A DNA stretch of 64,000 nt from Pantoea sp. BAV 3049 (GTDB lineage: Bacteria > Pseudomonadota > Gammaproteobacteria > Enterobacterales > Enterobacteriaceae): contig NZ_WHOY01000031.1 of assembly GCF_009765445.1 (NCBI RefSeq), forward strand, positions 1,922,211 through 1,986,210, written 5' to 3'. The number at the start of each line of letters is the position of its first letter. Within the stretch, counting starts at the first letter, position 1. Below, in pieces: positions 16,938 through 26,239 of the stretch. A model generated the notes under the pieces. The model saw nothing but the letters and a program-made list of their open reading frames with translations. It ran no database searches and was not told the origin of the DNA. A program made the position numbers and the translations under genes.

Positions 16938-17949
16938 ACGCCTCCTGACGCTGCTGCCGGAACCCCAGGAAGGCGCGGCTGTAACGGGTAAAGTCGAGCT
17001 GGTTGGCGGCGTCCAACTGTGCCCTGAGATCGGGATCGATGGCCTCGATGCCGTGCAGCGCGCCGCAGATGGCGACCGCCATAGCACCGATAGTATCCGT
17101 ATCCCCGCCCAGGTTGGCACAAAGCACGGCGCAACGTGTGGGATCGGTATCCGCCAGTGCTACCATGGCAATGGCGGCCGGAACAGACTCTATGGTGGCC
17201 GTTCCGGCACCGATCAGTTGATAAATGTGCTCCATCGCCTGTTCCACGCCCACGGCGTTATCCACCACCTGTAGCGCAAGCTCAATACGTGCCGCCATCG
17301 AAGGGCTGAAGGTGGTGACACGTTTCTCCTGCGCCGCTTTTGCTACTGCAGGGAGCTGATCACGGATCGCCGCCCACACCTTCCCTTCAACGGCCAGCGA
17401 AACAGCCCAGGCGATCGCTGTTGCCCCGGCAATTGCCACGTCTGACTTATGGGTCGGGCTGGAAGCCAGCTCAACGTCGCCGATAAAACCGGCCAGATCG
17501 CGCGGCGGAAGCAGGCACCCCAGTGGCGAAACACGCATCGCAGCGCCGTTGGTCAGGCCGTTATTTTCCAGTTGCTGAATCGGCGTTCCTGCCTTCATCG
17601 CGTTAAGGGCAATTTTCGACGTTGGCCCCAGAACATTTTTATTGAAGGCATCAAATCCTTCCGCCCACCGCAGGATATTATGGCCAATCACCTCCGGTTC
17701 AATCGCCCCGTCACAGCTGATGATGGCATCGGCCAGCGCCAGTGCCATGGAGGTGTCGTCGGTGAACTCGGCGGCGCGGAAGTAGCAGGCCGCATTGTTT
17801 TCAGCTGGTCCCGGTAAAAAGCGGTCGATCCAGCCAAAATGCTGCTTCACTCGGGTGCGGGGCCACAGCTCCGAGGGCATCCCCATCGCATCGCCCAGAG
17901 CCTGACCATAGAACGCACCCAAAATTCTGCTTTCCTGACTGACTGTCAT
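16924..17949 (-). CDS. yegU: ADP-ribosylglycohydrolase family protein YegU
   Basis: A 341-residue member of the ADP-ribosylglycohydrolase (DraG/ARH) family. The metal-binding motifs are present: FTDDTSMALALADAI near residue 60 and GGDTDTIGAMAVAICG near residue 275, with the paired Asp residues that hold the binuclear Mg2+. The family cleaves N- or O-glycosidic bonds of ADP-ribose-like or nucleoside-like compounds. With a transporter upstream and a kinase downstream it may release a sugar that YegV phosphorylates; this is inference. Start at 17949 with GAGGGG upstream; 29 bp separate it from yegT. Confidence 0.92.
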   Translation of the reverse strand: MTVSQESRILGAFYGQALGDAMGMPSELWPRTRVKQHFGWIDRFLPGPAENNAACYFRAAEFTDDTSMALALADAIISCDGAIEPEVIGHNILRWAEGFDAFNKNVLGPTSKIALNAMKAGTPIQQLENNGLTNGAAMRVSPLGCLLPPRDLAGFIGDVELASSPTHKSDVAIAGATAIAWAVSLAVEGKVWAAIRDQLPAVAKAAQEKRVTTFSPSMAARIELALQVVDNAVGVEQAMEHIYQLIGAGTATIESVPAAIAMVALADTDPTRCAVLCANLGGDTDTIGAMAVAICGALHGIEAIDPDLRAQLDAANQLDFTRYSRAFLGFRQQRQEAYDHA

Positions 17950-17978
17950 AATTTTCCCCTCAAAGTTATGCAAAGTGG

Positions 17979-19247
17979 CTACTTTTCACTGTCGGTCGAC
18001 ATGACTAACGCACTCAGCTCGTCACTTTTTTTACGACCATCGCGGAACAGCACCACAAAGACCACGGTGATAATCGCAATCATCACGCTGCCAAACAGCC
18101 ACATCCCGCTCCAGTTAAAGGTTAAGCCATTTACAGGCTGCGGATACTGGAACATCTCCTGCATCAGGTAACCCCCGAGGCGATAACCCAACAGGCTCCC
18201 CACGCCCTGGCAGGCCAGGGTAATCAACCCCTGAGCCGCATTGCGCATCTCAACAGGGGCTTTTTTATCCACGTAGATATAGGCGGTAACAAAATAGAAG
18301 TCGTAGCTGACGCCGTGCAGCAGAATGCCCATAAACAGCAAGCCGTAGGTCAGGACGTTCTGATCGCTGCCGAACACAAAGAACACATAGCGCAGCGCGG
18401 CAGTGACCAGCCCCAGCAGCAGGACCTTGCCAATCCCAAAACGCTTGATAAAGAACGGCAACGCCAGCAGGAAGAAGATCTCAGACAGCTGACCCAGCGT
18501 CATCCAGCCGGTAGCGTGCTGCAACCCCACTTCGCTGAGAAAGCCTTCGGCAAAGATGTAGTAGAAGGCCAGCGGCATGCTGAACATAAATGAGCAGACA
18601 AAGAAGACCAGGAAGCTGCGATCCTTCAGCAGATGCAATGCATCCAGTCCCAGCGCCACCCGCAGGCTGAATTTCCCCCGGCTTTTCGGTTCTGTCGCTG
18701 GCAGCGTCAGAGCAAAGACCCCGAGAACAGCAGAGCTGGCAGCAGCGATCAGCAGAGGAATATTGCTGGCCGAGATATCCCCAAAGCCCAGCATTGGCGG
18801 CAGGAAACCACAGACAATACCGGAGGCAATCCAGCCCAGCGTGCCGAGAACGCGAATGCGCGGGTAGTCGCGCTCCACATCACCAACATGCGAAAAGGCA
18901 ATGCTGTTGGTCAGTGCGATGGTCGGCATGTAGGTCAGAGAGTAGAGCAGCAGCAGGATAAAGAACGGCCCGAAATGATCCTGCTGTGCGGCAAGGAACA
19001 TCAGCACAGCACCAGCAAGCATCAGCACGGCAAGCACCTTTTGTGCCTGGAAGAAACGGTCGGCCAGTGACCCGACCAGAATGGGGGACATGATGGCCGC
19101 CAGCGAGGTGCAGGCATAGCACCAGGCGATCTCTACCGGGGTAAAGCCTTTGCTGTGCAGCAGGGCCCAGAGCGGCACGAACCATGCTCCCCAGATAAAC
19201 CATTCGATGAACATCATTAAAGACAAAGAGGCTATTTTATTTTTCAT
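17979..19247 (-). CDS. yegT: Nucleoside:H+ symporter family transporter YegT
   Basis: A 422-residue MFS transporter of the NupG/XapB/YegT family with twelve membrane spans. It is near-collinear with E. coli YegT (FIEWFIWGAWFVPLWAL, SLTYMPTIALTNSIAF, RIRVLGTLGWIASG, GVSYDFYFVTAYIYVDKKAP). It imports a nucleoside or related compound with protons. It is first in the yegTUV operon, divergent from glyQ with about 260 bp between them. The ATG at 19247 is used; the longer frame has no support. Confidence 0.93.
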   Translation of the reverse strand: MKNKIASLSLMMFIEWFIWGAWFVPLWALLHSKGFTPVEIAWCYACTSLAAIMSPILVGSLADRFFQAQKVLAVLMLAGAVLMFLAAQQDHFGPFFILLLLYSLTYMPTIALTNSIAFSHVGDVERDYPRIRVLGTLGWIASGIVCGFLPPMLGFGDISASNIPLLIAAASSAVLGVFALTLPATEPKSRGKFSLRVALGLDALHLLKDRSFLVFFVCSFMFSMPLAFYYIFAEGFLSEVGLQHATGWMTLGQLSEIFFLLALPFFIKRFGIGKVLLLGLVTAALRYVFFVFGSDQNVLTYGLLFMGILLHGVSYDFYFVTAYIYVDKKAPVEMRNAAQGLITLACQGVGSLLGYRLGGYLMQEMFQYPQPVNGLTFNWSGMWLFGSVMIAIITVVFVVLFRDGRKKSDELSALVMSTDSEK

Positions 19248-19507
19248 GTGGGTGATTCCCGGGTGTAGGTACCAGACCAATAGTACCTTTGAATAATACC
19301 TTTGCAATACCAATGGTCGATTCTTAGAGCTGAATCGCTTTTTCAGAGCAAGTCTGCCTTTCTGTCTGAGAAAATGGCTGATTAAGATCGCGAGAATGGC
19401 AGAAACCGAACGGATAACTTCGCTTAATTAACATCGGGCTGACTATCTGGCGGTCAAAGGGTATACTGACGCCCACTTTTTAAAACCGTCTCGCGTGCGA
19501 ATTCAAC

Positions 19508-20419
19508 ATGCAAAAGTTTGATACCAAGACATTTCAGGGACTGATCCTGACCTTACAGGATTACTGGGCACGTCAGGGTTGTACCATCGTGCAGCCACTG
19601 GACATGGAAGTAGGTGCGGGAACGTCTCACCCGATGACCTGCCTGCGCGCACTCGGCCCTGAGCCAATCGCCGCGGCCTACGTGCAACCTTCACGCCGCC
19701 CTACTGACGGCCGCTACGGCGAGAACCCGAACCGCCTGCAGCACTACTATCAGTTCCAGGTGATCATCAAACCCTCACCGGACAATATTCAGGAACTCTA
19801 CCTGGGCTCGCTGAAAGAGCTGGGTATGGATCCGACCATTCACGATATCCGTTTCGTGGAAGATAACTGGGAAAACCCAACGCTGGGCGCATGGGGCCTG
19901 GGCTGGGAAGTGTGGCTGAACGGCATGGAGGTCACGCAGTTCACCTATTTCCAGCAGGTTGGCGGCCTGGAGTGCAAACCCGTCACCGGCGAAATCACCT
20001 ACGGTCTGGAGCGTCTGGCGATGTATATCCAGGGCGTGGACAGCGTTTACGATCTGGTGTGGAGTGACGGTCCTCTGGGGAAAACCACCTACGGCGACGT
20101 GTTCCATCAGAACGAAGTGGAGCAGTCCACTTACAACTTCGAATACGCGGATGTCGACTTCCTGTTCAGCTGCTTCGAGCAGTATGAGAAAGAGGCCCAG
20201 AGCCTGCTGGCGCTGGAGAAACCGCTGCCGCTGCCAGCCTACGAACGCATCCTTAAGGCGGGTCATACCTTTAACCTGCTGGACGCGCGTAAAGCGATCT
20301 CCGTAACCGAGCGTCAGCGCTATATCCTGCGCATTCGCACCCTGACTAAAGCCGTGGCTGAAGCCTACTATGCGTCTCGTGAAGCGCTGGGCTTCCCGAT
20401 GTGCAATAACAAGAAATAA
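19508..20419 (+). CDS. glyQ: Glycine--tRNA ligase alpha subunit
   Basis: A 303-residue alpha subunit of the bacterial alpha2beta2 glycyl-tRNA synthetase, the same length as and nearly identical to E. coli GlyQ ([17 protein letters not shown] at the start, [16 protein letters not shown], ending FPMCNNKK). It carries the class II aminoacylation core that activates glycine with ATP. It lies nine bases upstream of glyS in one operon. In E. coli wecH (yiaH) lies near glyQ; here yegTUVW and other genes lie between them. Confidence 0.98.
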   Translation: MQKFDTKTFQGLILTLQDYWARQGCTIVQPLDMEVGAGTSHPMTCLRALGPEPIAAAYVQPSRRPTDGRYGENPNRLQHYYQFQVIIKPSPDNIQELYLGSLKELGMDPTIHDIRFVEDNWENPTLGAWGLGWEVWLNGMEVTQFTYFQQVGGLECKPVTGEITYGLERLAMYIQGVDSVYDLVWSDGPLGKTTYGDVFHQNEVEQSTYNFEYADVDFLFSCFEQYEKEAQSLLALEKPLPLPAYERILKAGHTFNLLDARKAISVTERQRYILRIRTLTKAVAEAYYASREALGFPMCNNKK

Positions 20420-20428
20420 GAGGCAGCC

Positions 20429-22498
20429 ATGACTGAGAAAACTTTTCTGGTGGAAATCGGCACCGAAGAGCTGCCACCAAAGGCACTGCGTAACCTTGCC
20501 GAATCTTTTGCCGCTAACTTTACCGCTGAGCTGGATGCCGCAGGCCTGAGCCACGGTGAAGTCAGCTGGTACGCGGCCCCCCGCCGCCTGGCGCTGAAGG
20601 TCGCAAACCTGAGCGCGGCGCAGCCGGACCGCGAAGTCGAAAAACGTGGCCCGGCCATTGCCGCTGCGTTTGATGCCAGCGGTGTGGCAACCAAAGCCGC
20701 AGAAGGCTGGGCCCGAGGCTGTGGTATCACCGTCGATCAGGCCGGGCGTCTGAGCACCGACAAAGGTGAATGGCTGCTGTATCGCGCCCATGTGAAAGGC
20801 GAAAGCGCCCAGTCGCTGCTGCCAGCCATGGTCAGTACTTCACTGGCGAAGCTGCCGATCCCTAAACTGATGCGCTGGGGCGATTCTGACGTGCAGTTTG
20901 TCCGCCCGGTGCATACCGTGACGCTGCTGCTGGGTGACGAGAGCATTCCGGCCACCATCCTCGGCATTGATTCAACCCGTACAATCCGCGGCCACCGCTT
21001 TATGGGCGAGCCGGAATTCACCATTGAAAGCGCCGATCAGTATCCTCAGATCCTGCTGGAACGCGGCAAAGTTCAGGCGGATTATGAAGTGCGTAAGGCG
21101 CAGATCAAGGCAGATGCTGAAGCCGCTGCCCGCAAAATGGGCGGTATTGCCGACCTCAGCGACAGCCTGCTGGAAGAAGTCACCTCCCTGGTCGAGTGGC
21201 CGGTGGTGCTGACGGCGAAGTTTGAAGAGAAATTCCTCGCGGTTCCGGCTGAAGCGCTGGTGTACACCATGAAGGGCGATCAGAAGTATTTCCCGGTCTA
21301 TGACGCTGTGGGCAAGCTGCTGCCAAACTTTATCTTTGTGACCAATATCGAGTCGAAAGACCCGCAGCAGATTATCGCCGGTAATGAGAAAGTGGTGCGT
21401 CCACGTCTGGCCGATGCGGAGTTCTTCTTCAACACTGACCGTAAAAAGCGCCTGGAAGATAACCTTCCACGTCTGGAAACCGTGCTGTTCCAGAAAGAGT
21501 TGGGTACGCTGCGCGATAAAACTGACCGTATTCAGGCGCTGGCTGGCTGGATTGCCGGGCAGATTGGGGCAGACGTCAACCACGCGACCCGCGCTGGCCT
21601 GCTGTCCAAGTGTGACCTGATGACCAACATGGTGTTCGAGTTCACCGACACCCAGGGCGTGATGGGCATGCACTATGCGCGCCACGATGGCGAAGCAGAA
21701 GACGTGGCCGTGGCGCTGAACGAGCAGTATCAGCCGCGCTTTGCCGGTGACGAGCTGCCTTCCAACCCGGTGGCCTGTGCACTGGCGATTGCTGACAAAA
21801 TGGATACCCTGGCGGGGATCTTCGGTATCGGCCAGCATCCGAAAGGCGATAAAGACCCGTTCGCACTGCGCCGCGCCGCGCTGGGCGTGCTGCGTATTAT
21901 CGTTGAGAAGAATCTGCAGCTGGATTTGCAGACGCTGACCGGAGAGGCGGTGCGCCTGTATGGCAGCAAGCTGAACAACGCCAAAGTGGTCGATGAAGTG
22001 ATCGACTTTATGCTCGGTCGTTTCCGCACCTGGTATCAGGAAGAAGGCCACAGCGTGGACACCATCCAGGCCGTGCTGGCCCGTCGCCCTACCCGTCCGG
22101 CGGATTTCAACGCGCGTATGAAGGCGGTTTCCCACTTCCGTACGCTGGAAGAGTCCGCCACGCTGGCCGCAGCCAACAAGCGCGTCTCCAACATTCTGGC
22201 GAAGTCCACCGAGCCGCTGAACGACAGCGTGCAGGCTTCATTGCTGAAAGAGAACGAAGAGATCCAACTGGCAACCTACGTGTCGGCGCTGACCAGCAAG
22301 CTGGCTCCTTACTTTGCAGAAGGCCGCTATCAGGATGCGCTGATTGAGCTGGCGCAGCTGCGGACCGCCGTGGATAACTTCTTCGAGAAAGTGATGGTAA
22401 ACGCGGAAGAGCGTGAAGTGCGGATCAACCGCCTGACGCTGCTGTCGAAACTGCGTGAGCTGTTCCTGCAGGTGGCGGACATTTCTCTGCTGCAGTAA
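20429..22498 (+). CDS. glyS: Glycine--tRNA ligase beta subunit
   Basis: A 689-residue beta subunit of glycyl-tRNA synthetase, the standard length. The N-terminal [15 protein letters not shown] motif, the central HD-like region ([20 protein letters not shown]) and the C-terminal anticodon-binding DALR-type region ([15 protein letters not shown]) are all present. It supplies tRNA-Gly recognition and works only with GlyQ. It is co-transcribed with glyQ and followed by a terminator. Confidence 0.98.
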   Translation: MTEKTFLVEIGTEELPPKALRNLAESFAANFTAELDAAGLSHGEVSWYAAPRRLALKVANLSAAQPDREVEKRGPAIAAAFDASGVATKAAEGWARGCGITVDQAGRLSTDKGEWLLYRAHVKGESAQSLLPAMVSTSLAKLPIPKLMRWGDSDVQFVRPVHTVTLLLGDESIPATILGIDSTRTIRGHRFMGEPEFTIESADQYPQILLERGKVQADYEVRKAQIKADAEAAARKMGGIADLSDSLLEEVTSLVEWPVVLTAKFEEKFLAVPAEALVYTMKGDQKYFPVYDAVGKLLPNFIFVTNIESKDPQQIIAGNEKVVRPRLADAEFFFNTDRKKRLEDNLPRLETVLFQKELGTLRDKTDRIQALAGWIAGQIGADVNHATRAGLLSKCDLMTNMVFEFTDTQGVMGMHYARHDGEAEDVAVALNEQYQPRFAGDELPSNPVACALAIADKMDTLAGIFGIGQHPKGDKDPFALRRAALGVLRIIVEKNLQLDLQTLTGEAVRLYGSKLNNAKVVDEVIDFMLGRFRTWYQEEGHSVDTIQAVLARRPTRPADFNARMKAVSHFRTLEESATLAAANKRVSNILAKSTEPLNDSVQASLLKENEEIQLATYVSALTSKLAPYFAEGRYQDALIELAQLRTAVDNFFEKVMVNAEEREVRINRLTLLSKLRELFLQVADISLLQ

Positions 22499-22512
22499 GC
22501 CGGGAAGATGAT

Positions 22513-22540
22513 GCGGGGGATCTGTTTCCCCCGCGTTTCA
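22513..22540 (+). terminator. Rho-independent terminator of glyQS
   Basis: The stem GCGGGGG/CCCCCGC with an eight-base loop is followed by GTTTCATT. It lies 15 bp after the glyS stop. Confidence 0.75.
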
Positions 22541-22717
22541 TTCCAAATCCGATTTTCAACCCTGACAAGGATAAAACAAGCCTTATCCCCCCCATAGCTA
22601 TCTCTGGTTAAACTCTGAAAAAACGCTTAATCCTTAAAATATATATTTAACAATAGGTTAAAATTAACCTCTATCATTCCCGTCTGTGAAATTCGTGATC
22701 AGTCCCCACAAAACTGA

Positions 22718-22748
22718 ATAAAAACGTTTCTAATAAAAACGTTTTTAT
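22718..22748. promoter_or_regulatory. Double LacI-type operator upstream of the ThDP/DhaKL operon
   Basis: Two CG-centred palindromes lie here. The right one, ATAAAAACGTTTTTAT at 22733-22748, is a perfect 16-bp palindrome. The left one, ATAAAAACGTTTC around the centre at 22725/22726, is half conserved. Their centres are 15 bp apart. The same sequence occurs at 29940-29953 just before the LacI-type gene at 30025, so that protein is the likely binder. Confidence 0.75.
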
Positions 22749-22844
22749 GTGAGTCTGCTTAAAAGTTAAACACAGGTTACTACCTTGTTAATACCGGCCG
22801 GATAGCCAGGTGGTGAACGCAACAAGAAACATGAGTGGGAGCGA

Positions 22845-24587
22845 ATGATGAGCAGTGAACAAGCGGTAACTCTGAATGACGAACAGCGCAGAACCGGAGC
22901 GCATATTTGTGCCGCCGCACTGAAACGCCACGGTGTGGAAGTGATTTTTGGGCAAAGTATTCCGGCTGCGTTATTTTTGGCAACCCCACACTACGGCATC
23001 CGTCAGGTGGGCTACCGTGCGGAAAATGCCGGAACTTATATGGCAGATGCCTATGCGCGTTTAACGCACAAAGTCGCTGTAGTCACCGCGCAGAACGGCC
23101 CAGCCGCAACCTTGCTGGTGGCGGGCCTGGCGGAATGTTTTAAAGCTTCGGTACCGGTGGTGGCGATTGTGCAGGATGTGCACCGCAAGATGACCGATAA
23201 GAACGCTTTCCAGGAACTGGATCACCTGGATCTGTTCAAAGGCGTTGCCAAATGGACCAGACGTGTCAGCGAGATCGGGCGCCTGAATGATTATATTGAT
23301 ATGGCCTTCACCGCCGCAGCCTCGGGACGCCCTGGCCCGGCGGTCATTATCGTGCCAATCGATCTGTTCAATGAAGTCGCAGAAGAGACACCCCGCCAGC
23401 ACGGTAGCTCGCTGGGGCACTTTCCTCTCGACCGCGTTGTTGCGGATCCAGCCGCTATTGAAGAAGCTGCCCGCCTGCTGGCCGGTGCCGCCTCACCGCT
23501 GATTATTGCCGGGGGCGGCGTGCATATTTCCGATGCCGCACAGGACCTTGCGGATTTGCAGGAGACAGCCTGCCTGCCGGTAGCCACTACCGCGATGGGA
23601 AAAGGTTCGGTGAACGAACAACATGAACTTTCCCTCGGTGTGGTCGGCTATTTTATGGGAACCCGTGGACGCACACGTCATCTGCGCGACATGGTGACCG
23701 AAGCCGATGTGATTCTGCTGATTGGCAATCGTACCAACCAAAATGGCACCGATAGCTGGAACCTCTATCCGCAAAACGCCCGTTATATTCATATTGATAT
23801 TGATGGCGCTGAAGTAGGCCGTAACTACGATGCACTGCGTCTGGTGGGCGATGCCAGACTCACGCTACAGGCACTGTCAGCTGCACTCAAACAGCAGGAT
23901 TTGTCGCAGCGCAAGGCAAATCGCTCCTCGCTGGCGTCAAAAATTGCGGCGGCCCATGAAACCTGGCTTTCTGAGGTGAACAATACGCTCGATCTTACGG
24001 CCAGCCCAATCCGTCCTGAACGCCTGATGCGCGATCTGGACAGCGTTCTCACCCCAGAAACGGTAGTGGTCTCTGACGCCAGCTACTCCTCAATTTGGGT
24101 GGCCAACTTCCTGACCGCCCGTGCCGTTGGTGCCCGCTTCATTACCCCTCGCGGTCTGGCTGGGCTGGGCTGGGGCTTCCCTTATGCCATGGGTGCCAAA
24201 CTGGCCCGTCCGGAAGCCCCCGTATTTGCACTGGTTGGCGATGGCGGCTTTGCCCATGTCTGGTCAGAACTGGAAACGGCACGGCGCATGGGGATTAACG
24301 TCGTTCTGGTAGTGCTGAATAATCAGATCCTCGGTTATGAAAAACATGCCGAAAAAGCACTGTTTGGCGACTATTCCGATGCCTGTGATTTCCAGCCTGT
24401 CGATCATGCTGCTATCGCCATAGCCTGTGGTTGTGAAGGAGTAAAAATCGATCGGCCTGACGATTTCCTTCCCGTACTGAAAAAAGCATTCAGTACCGCC
24501 AACACAACAGTCATTGATGTGACTACGGATCAGCGAGCCTGGCCGCCTGTAACGATGTTTGATGGCCAGAAAAATTTACAGTATTGA
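22845..24587 (+). CDS. ThDP-dependent enzyme (acetolactate synthase-like)
   Basis: A 580-residue thiamine-diphosphate enzyme of the acetolactate synthase/oxalyl-CoA decarboxylase/2-hydroxyacyl-CoA lyase superfamily. It has the PYR domain with the activating Glu (YRAENAGTYMADAYARL, about residue 66), a central domain (SPLIIAGGGVHIS), and the PP domain with GDGGFAHVWSELETA followed 26 residues later by NN. The reaction could be decarboxylation, carboligation or C-C cleavage of a 2-hydroxyacyl-CoA; sequence does not decide. It leads an operon with DhaK- and DhaL-like subunits, a class III CoA-transferase and a MaoC-like dehydratase. This favours a catabolic lyase or decarboxylase over valine synthesis, and no small regulatory subunit follows. 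A double LacI-type operator lies about 100 bp upstream. Confidence 0.85.
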   Translation: MMSSEQAVTLNDEQRRTGAHICAAALKRHGVEVIFGQSIPAALFLATPHYGIRQVGYRAENAGTYMADAYARLTHKVAVVTAQNGPAATLLVAGLAECFKASVPVVAIVQDVHRKMTDKNAFQELDHLDLFKGVAKWTRRVSEIGRLNDYIDMAFTAAASGRPGPAVIIVPIDLFNEVAEETPRQHGSSLGHFPLDRVVADPAAIEEAARLLAGAASPLIIAGGGVHISDAAQDLADLQETACLPVATTAMGKGSVNEQHELSLGVVGYFMGTRGRTRHLRDMVTEADVILLIGNRTNQNGTDSWNLYPQNARYIHIDIDGAEVGRNYDALRLVGDARLTLQALSAALKQQDLSQRKANRSSLASKIAAAHETWLSEVNNTLDLTASPIRPERLMRDLDSVLTPETVVVSDASYSSIWVANFLTARAVGARFITPRGLAGLGWGFPYAMGAKLARPEAPVFALVGDGGFAHVWSELETARRMGINVVLVVLNNQILGYEKHAEKALFGDYSDACDFQPVDHAAIAIACGCEGVKIDRPDDFLPVLKKAFSTANTTVIDVTTDQRAWPPVTMFDGQKNLQY

Positions 24588-24602
24588 GAGGCGGAGAAGA
24601 TC

Positions 24603-25607
24603 ATGAAAAAGATTCTTAATTCCCCCGAGACTTATGCCGATCAGGCGCTGGAAGGCATGTGTCTTGCCCATCCTCATATTTATCGCCAGCAAGGTGAAGA
24701 TGGGCGAGTTATTGTTCGTGCGCAGTCTGCAAACATGGCAAAGGTGGGACTGGTTTCAGGCGGGGGAAGTGGTCATCTGCCCACGTTCACGGGCTATGTG
24801 GGTGAAGGATTGCTGGATGCCTGCGCGGTCGGCAATGTCTTTGCAGGCCCGGCGGTGATGGACTGTATAGAGGCGATTCGCAGTGCGGACCAGGGGAAAG
24901 GTGTGCTGTTGCTGTTTGGTAACTACGGCGGCGACAAAATGAACTTTGCCATGGCCAGCGAAATGCTCTCCGCAGAGGGCATCCAAACCGCGACTGTACT
25001 GGCGACAGATGATGTGGGCAGCGCCTCACAGGTGGAAAAAGAGAAACGCCGGGGAGTTGCCGGGGTGATATATGCCTGGAAAGTGGCCGGAGCCAAAGCA
25101 CAGCAACCGGACGCAACCCTGGAAGACGTGACGGCCATTGCCCGCCGTGCAGTGGACAACACTGTTACGATTGGTGCCGCACTCTCTCCCTGTACGGTGC
25201 CGGAAGCGGGTAAGCCCACCTTTACCCTGGAGGAAAACGAAATGGAAATCGGCATGGGTATCCACGGTGAGCCTGGGATCCGGCGTGGCCCGTTATTACC
25301 TGCCGATGAATTGGCAGAAGAGATGTTAACCACTCTGCTTAACGATCGTGGTCCGGATGCCGGTAAACGAGTTTCGCTGATGGTTAACTCGCTGGGGGCA
25401 ACGCCGCTGGAGGAGTTATATATCCTCTACCGCTATCTGGCACCCAAGCTTGAGAACAAAGGCTTCACGATTGTGCTCCCCCGTATTGGCCGCTATGCCA
25501 CCTCAATGGAGATGGCGGGCGTTTCACTGTCATTACTGACGCTGGATGACGAACTGGAGTCTCTGCTGCTGGCACCGGCGCAATGCCCTTACTGGAGTAA
25601 CCTCTGA
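24603..25607 (+). CDS. DhaK-like ketose kinase subunit
   Basis: A 334-residue homologue of the dihydroxyacetone-binding subunit DhaK. The covalent substrate-binding His is present in MGIHGEPG at about residue 219. The acid/base Asp in GNYGGDKMNF and the His in GGGSGHLP are also kept. The usual GGGSGHEP reads GHLP here. DhaK holds dihydroxyacetone or a C4 ketose such as erythrulose as a hemiaminal while DhaL supplies the phosphate. It is followed directly by the DhaL-like gene, and there is no DhaM, so phosphate would come from ATP or from a DhaM encoded elsewhere. The substrate is therefore open: dihydroxyacetone or another short ketose. Confidence 0.88.
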   Translation: MKKILNSPETYADQALEGMCLAHPHIYRQQGEDGRVIVRAQSANMAKVGLVSGGGSGHLPTFTGYVGEGLLDACAVGNVFAGPAVMDCIEAIRSADQGKGVLLLFGNYGGDKMNFAMASEMLSAEGIQTATVLATDDVGSASQVEKEKRRGVAGVIYAWKVAGAKAQQPDATLEDVTAIARRAVDNTVTIGAALSPCTVPEAGKPTFTLEENEMEIGMGIHGEPGIRRGPLLPADELAEEMLTTLLNDRGPDAGKRVSLMVNSLGATPLEELYILYRYLAPKLENKGFTIVLPRIGRYATSMEMAGVSLSLLTLDDELESLLLAPAQCPYWSNL

Positions 25608-26239
25608 TGACCTTCACGACACATGAGCTGGTGGCGATTTTTAGGCGCTGTACGGCAAAAATCCACGAGGTAGCGCCACAGCTGAATGAGCTGGATGGCC
25701 AGTTGGGCGACGGCGATCTGGGGGCCACCCTGGAAAAATGTGCCCGCCTGATTGAACAGGCGCTGGAAACCCAGCCGAAGGATATCGGTGCACTTTTCCA
25801 GTTGACTTCAATGGCCTGTGTCCGGGCATCTGGCTCCAGTTTCGGGACTTTGCTTGGCGTGGCACTGCTGACGGCAGCACAAAAATGTAGCGATAAAACC
25901 ATGTTGCAGGACACCGAAATCAGTCCGCTCCTGCAGGATATTCTGTCGGCATTGATGGCTCGTGGCGGCGCCAGCCTTGGAGATAAAACGGTGCTGGATG
26001 CAATTAATGCCCTGCAGCAGGCGCTGGCGAATGAACCCAACAGCGACCGCTGGCGAGAAGTAGCCCCGCAGGCGATTGACCAGGCACTGAATGATTTCCG
26101 GCAAAAGCCAAATAAGATCGGTCGGGCACGCATGTTTTCCGAACGTTCGAAGGGGATGAACGATCCCGGCATGGTGGCCTTTTCCCATCTGGTTGCCGCA
26201 GCCGTCAGCCCCCTAATTTCCTCAGAGGAGACTTCGTAA
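25607..26239 (+). CDS. DhaL-like nucleotide-binding kinase subunit
   Basis: A 210-residue homologue of DhaL. The Mg2+-ADP-binding aspartates are kept (LDGQLGDGDLG), but the family His of GD-x-DHG is Leu here. The glycine loop (RASGSSFGTLLG) and the late DPG motif (ERSKGMNDPGMV) are present. Its ATG overlaps the last base of the DhaK-like stop codon and its own stop overlaps the next gene, so the three are tightly coupled. Together with the DhaK-like subunit it would phosphorylate a short ketose. The His-to-Leu change next to the metal site sets it apart from classical DhaL. Confidence 0.87.
   Translation: MTFTTHELVAIFRRCTAKIHEVAPQLNELDGQLGDGDLGATLEKCARLIEQALETQPKDIGALFQLTSMACVRASGSSFGTLLGVALLTAAQKCSDKTMLQDTEISPLLQDILSALMARGGASLGDKTVLDAINALQQALANEPNSDRWREVAPQAIDQALNDFRQKPNKIGRARMFSERSKGMNDPGMVAFSHLVAAAVSPLISSEETS

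Noticed and set aside
19775-22135. Long minus-strand frames of 338 and 387 codons
   Set aside because: They are the complements of glyQ and glyS, lack ribosome binding sites and match no family.
22845-24587. Acetolactate synthase for branched-chain amino acid synthesis
   Set aside because: No regulatory small subunit follows, and the gene leads a catabolic operon with kinase, CoA-transferase and dehydratase genes.
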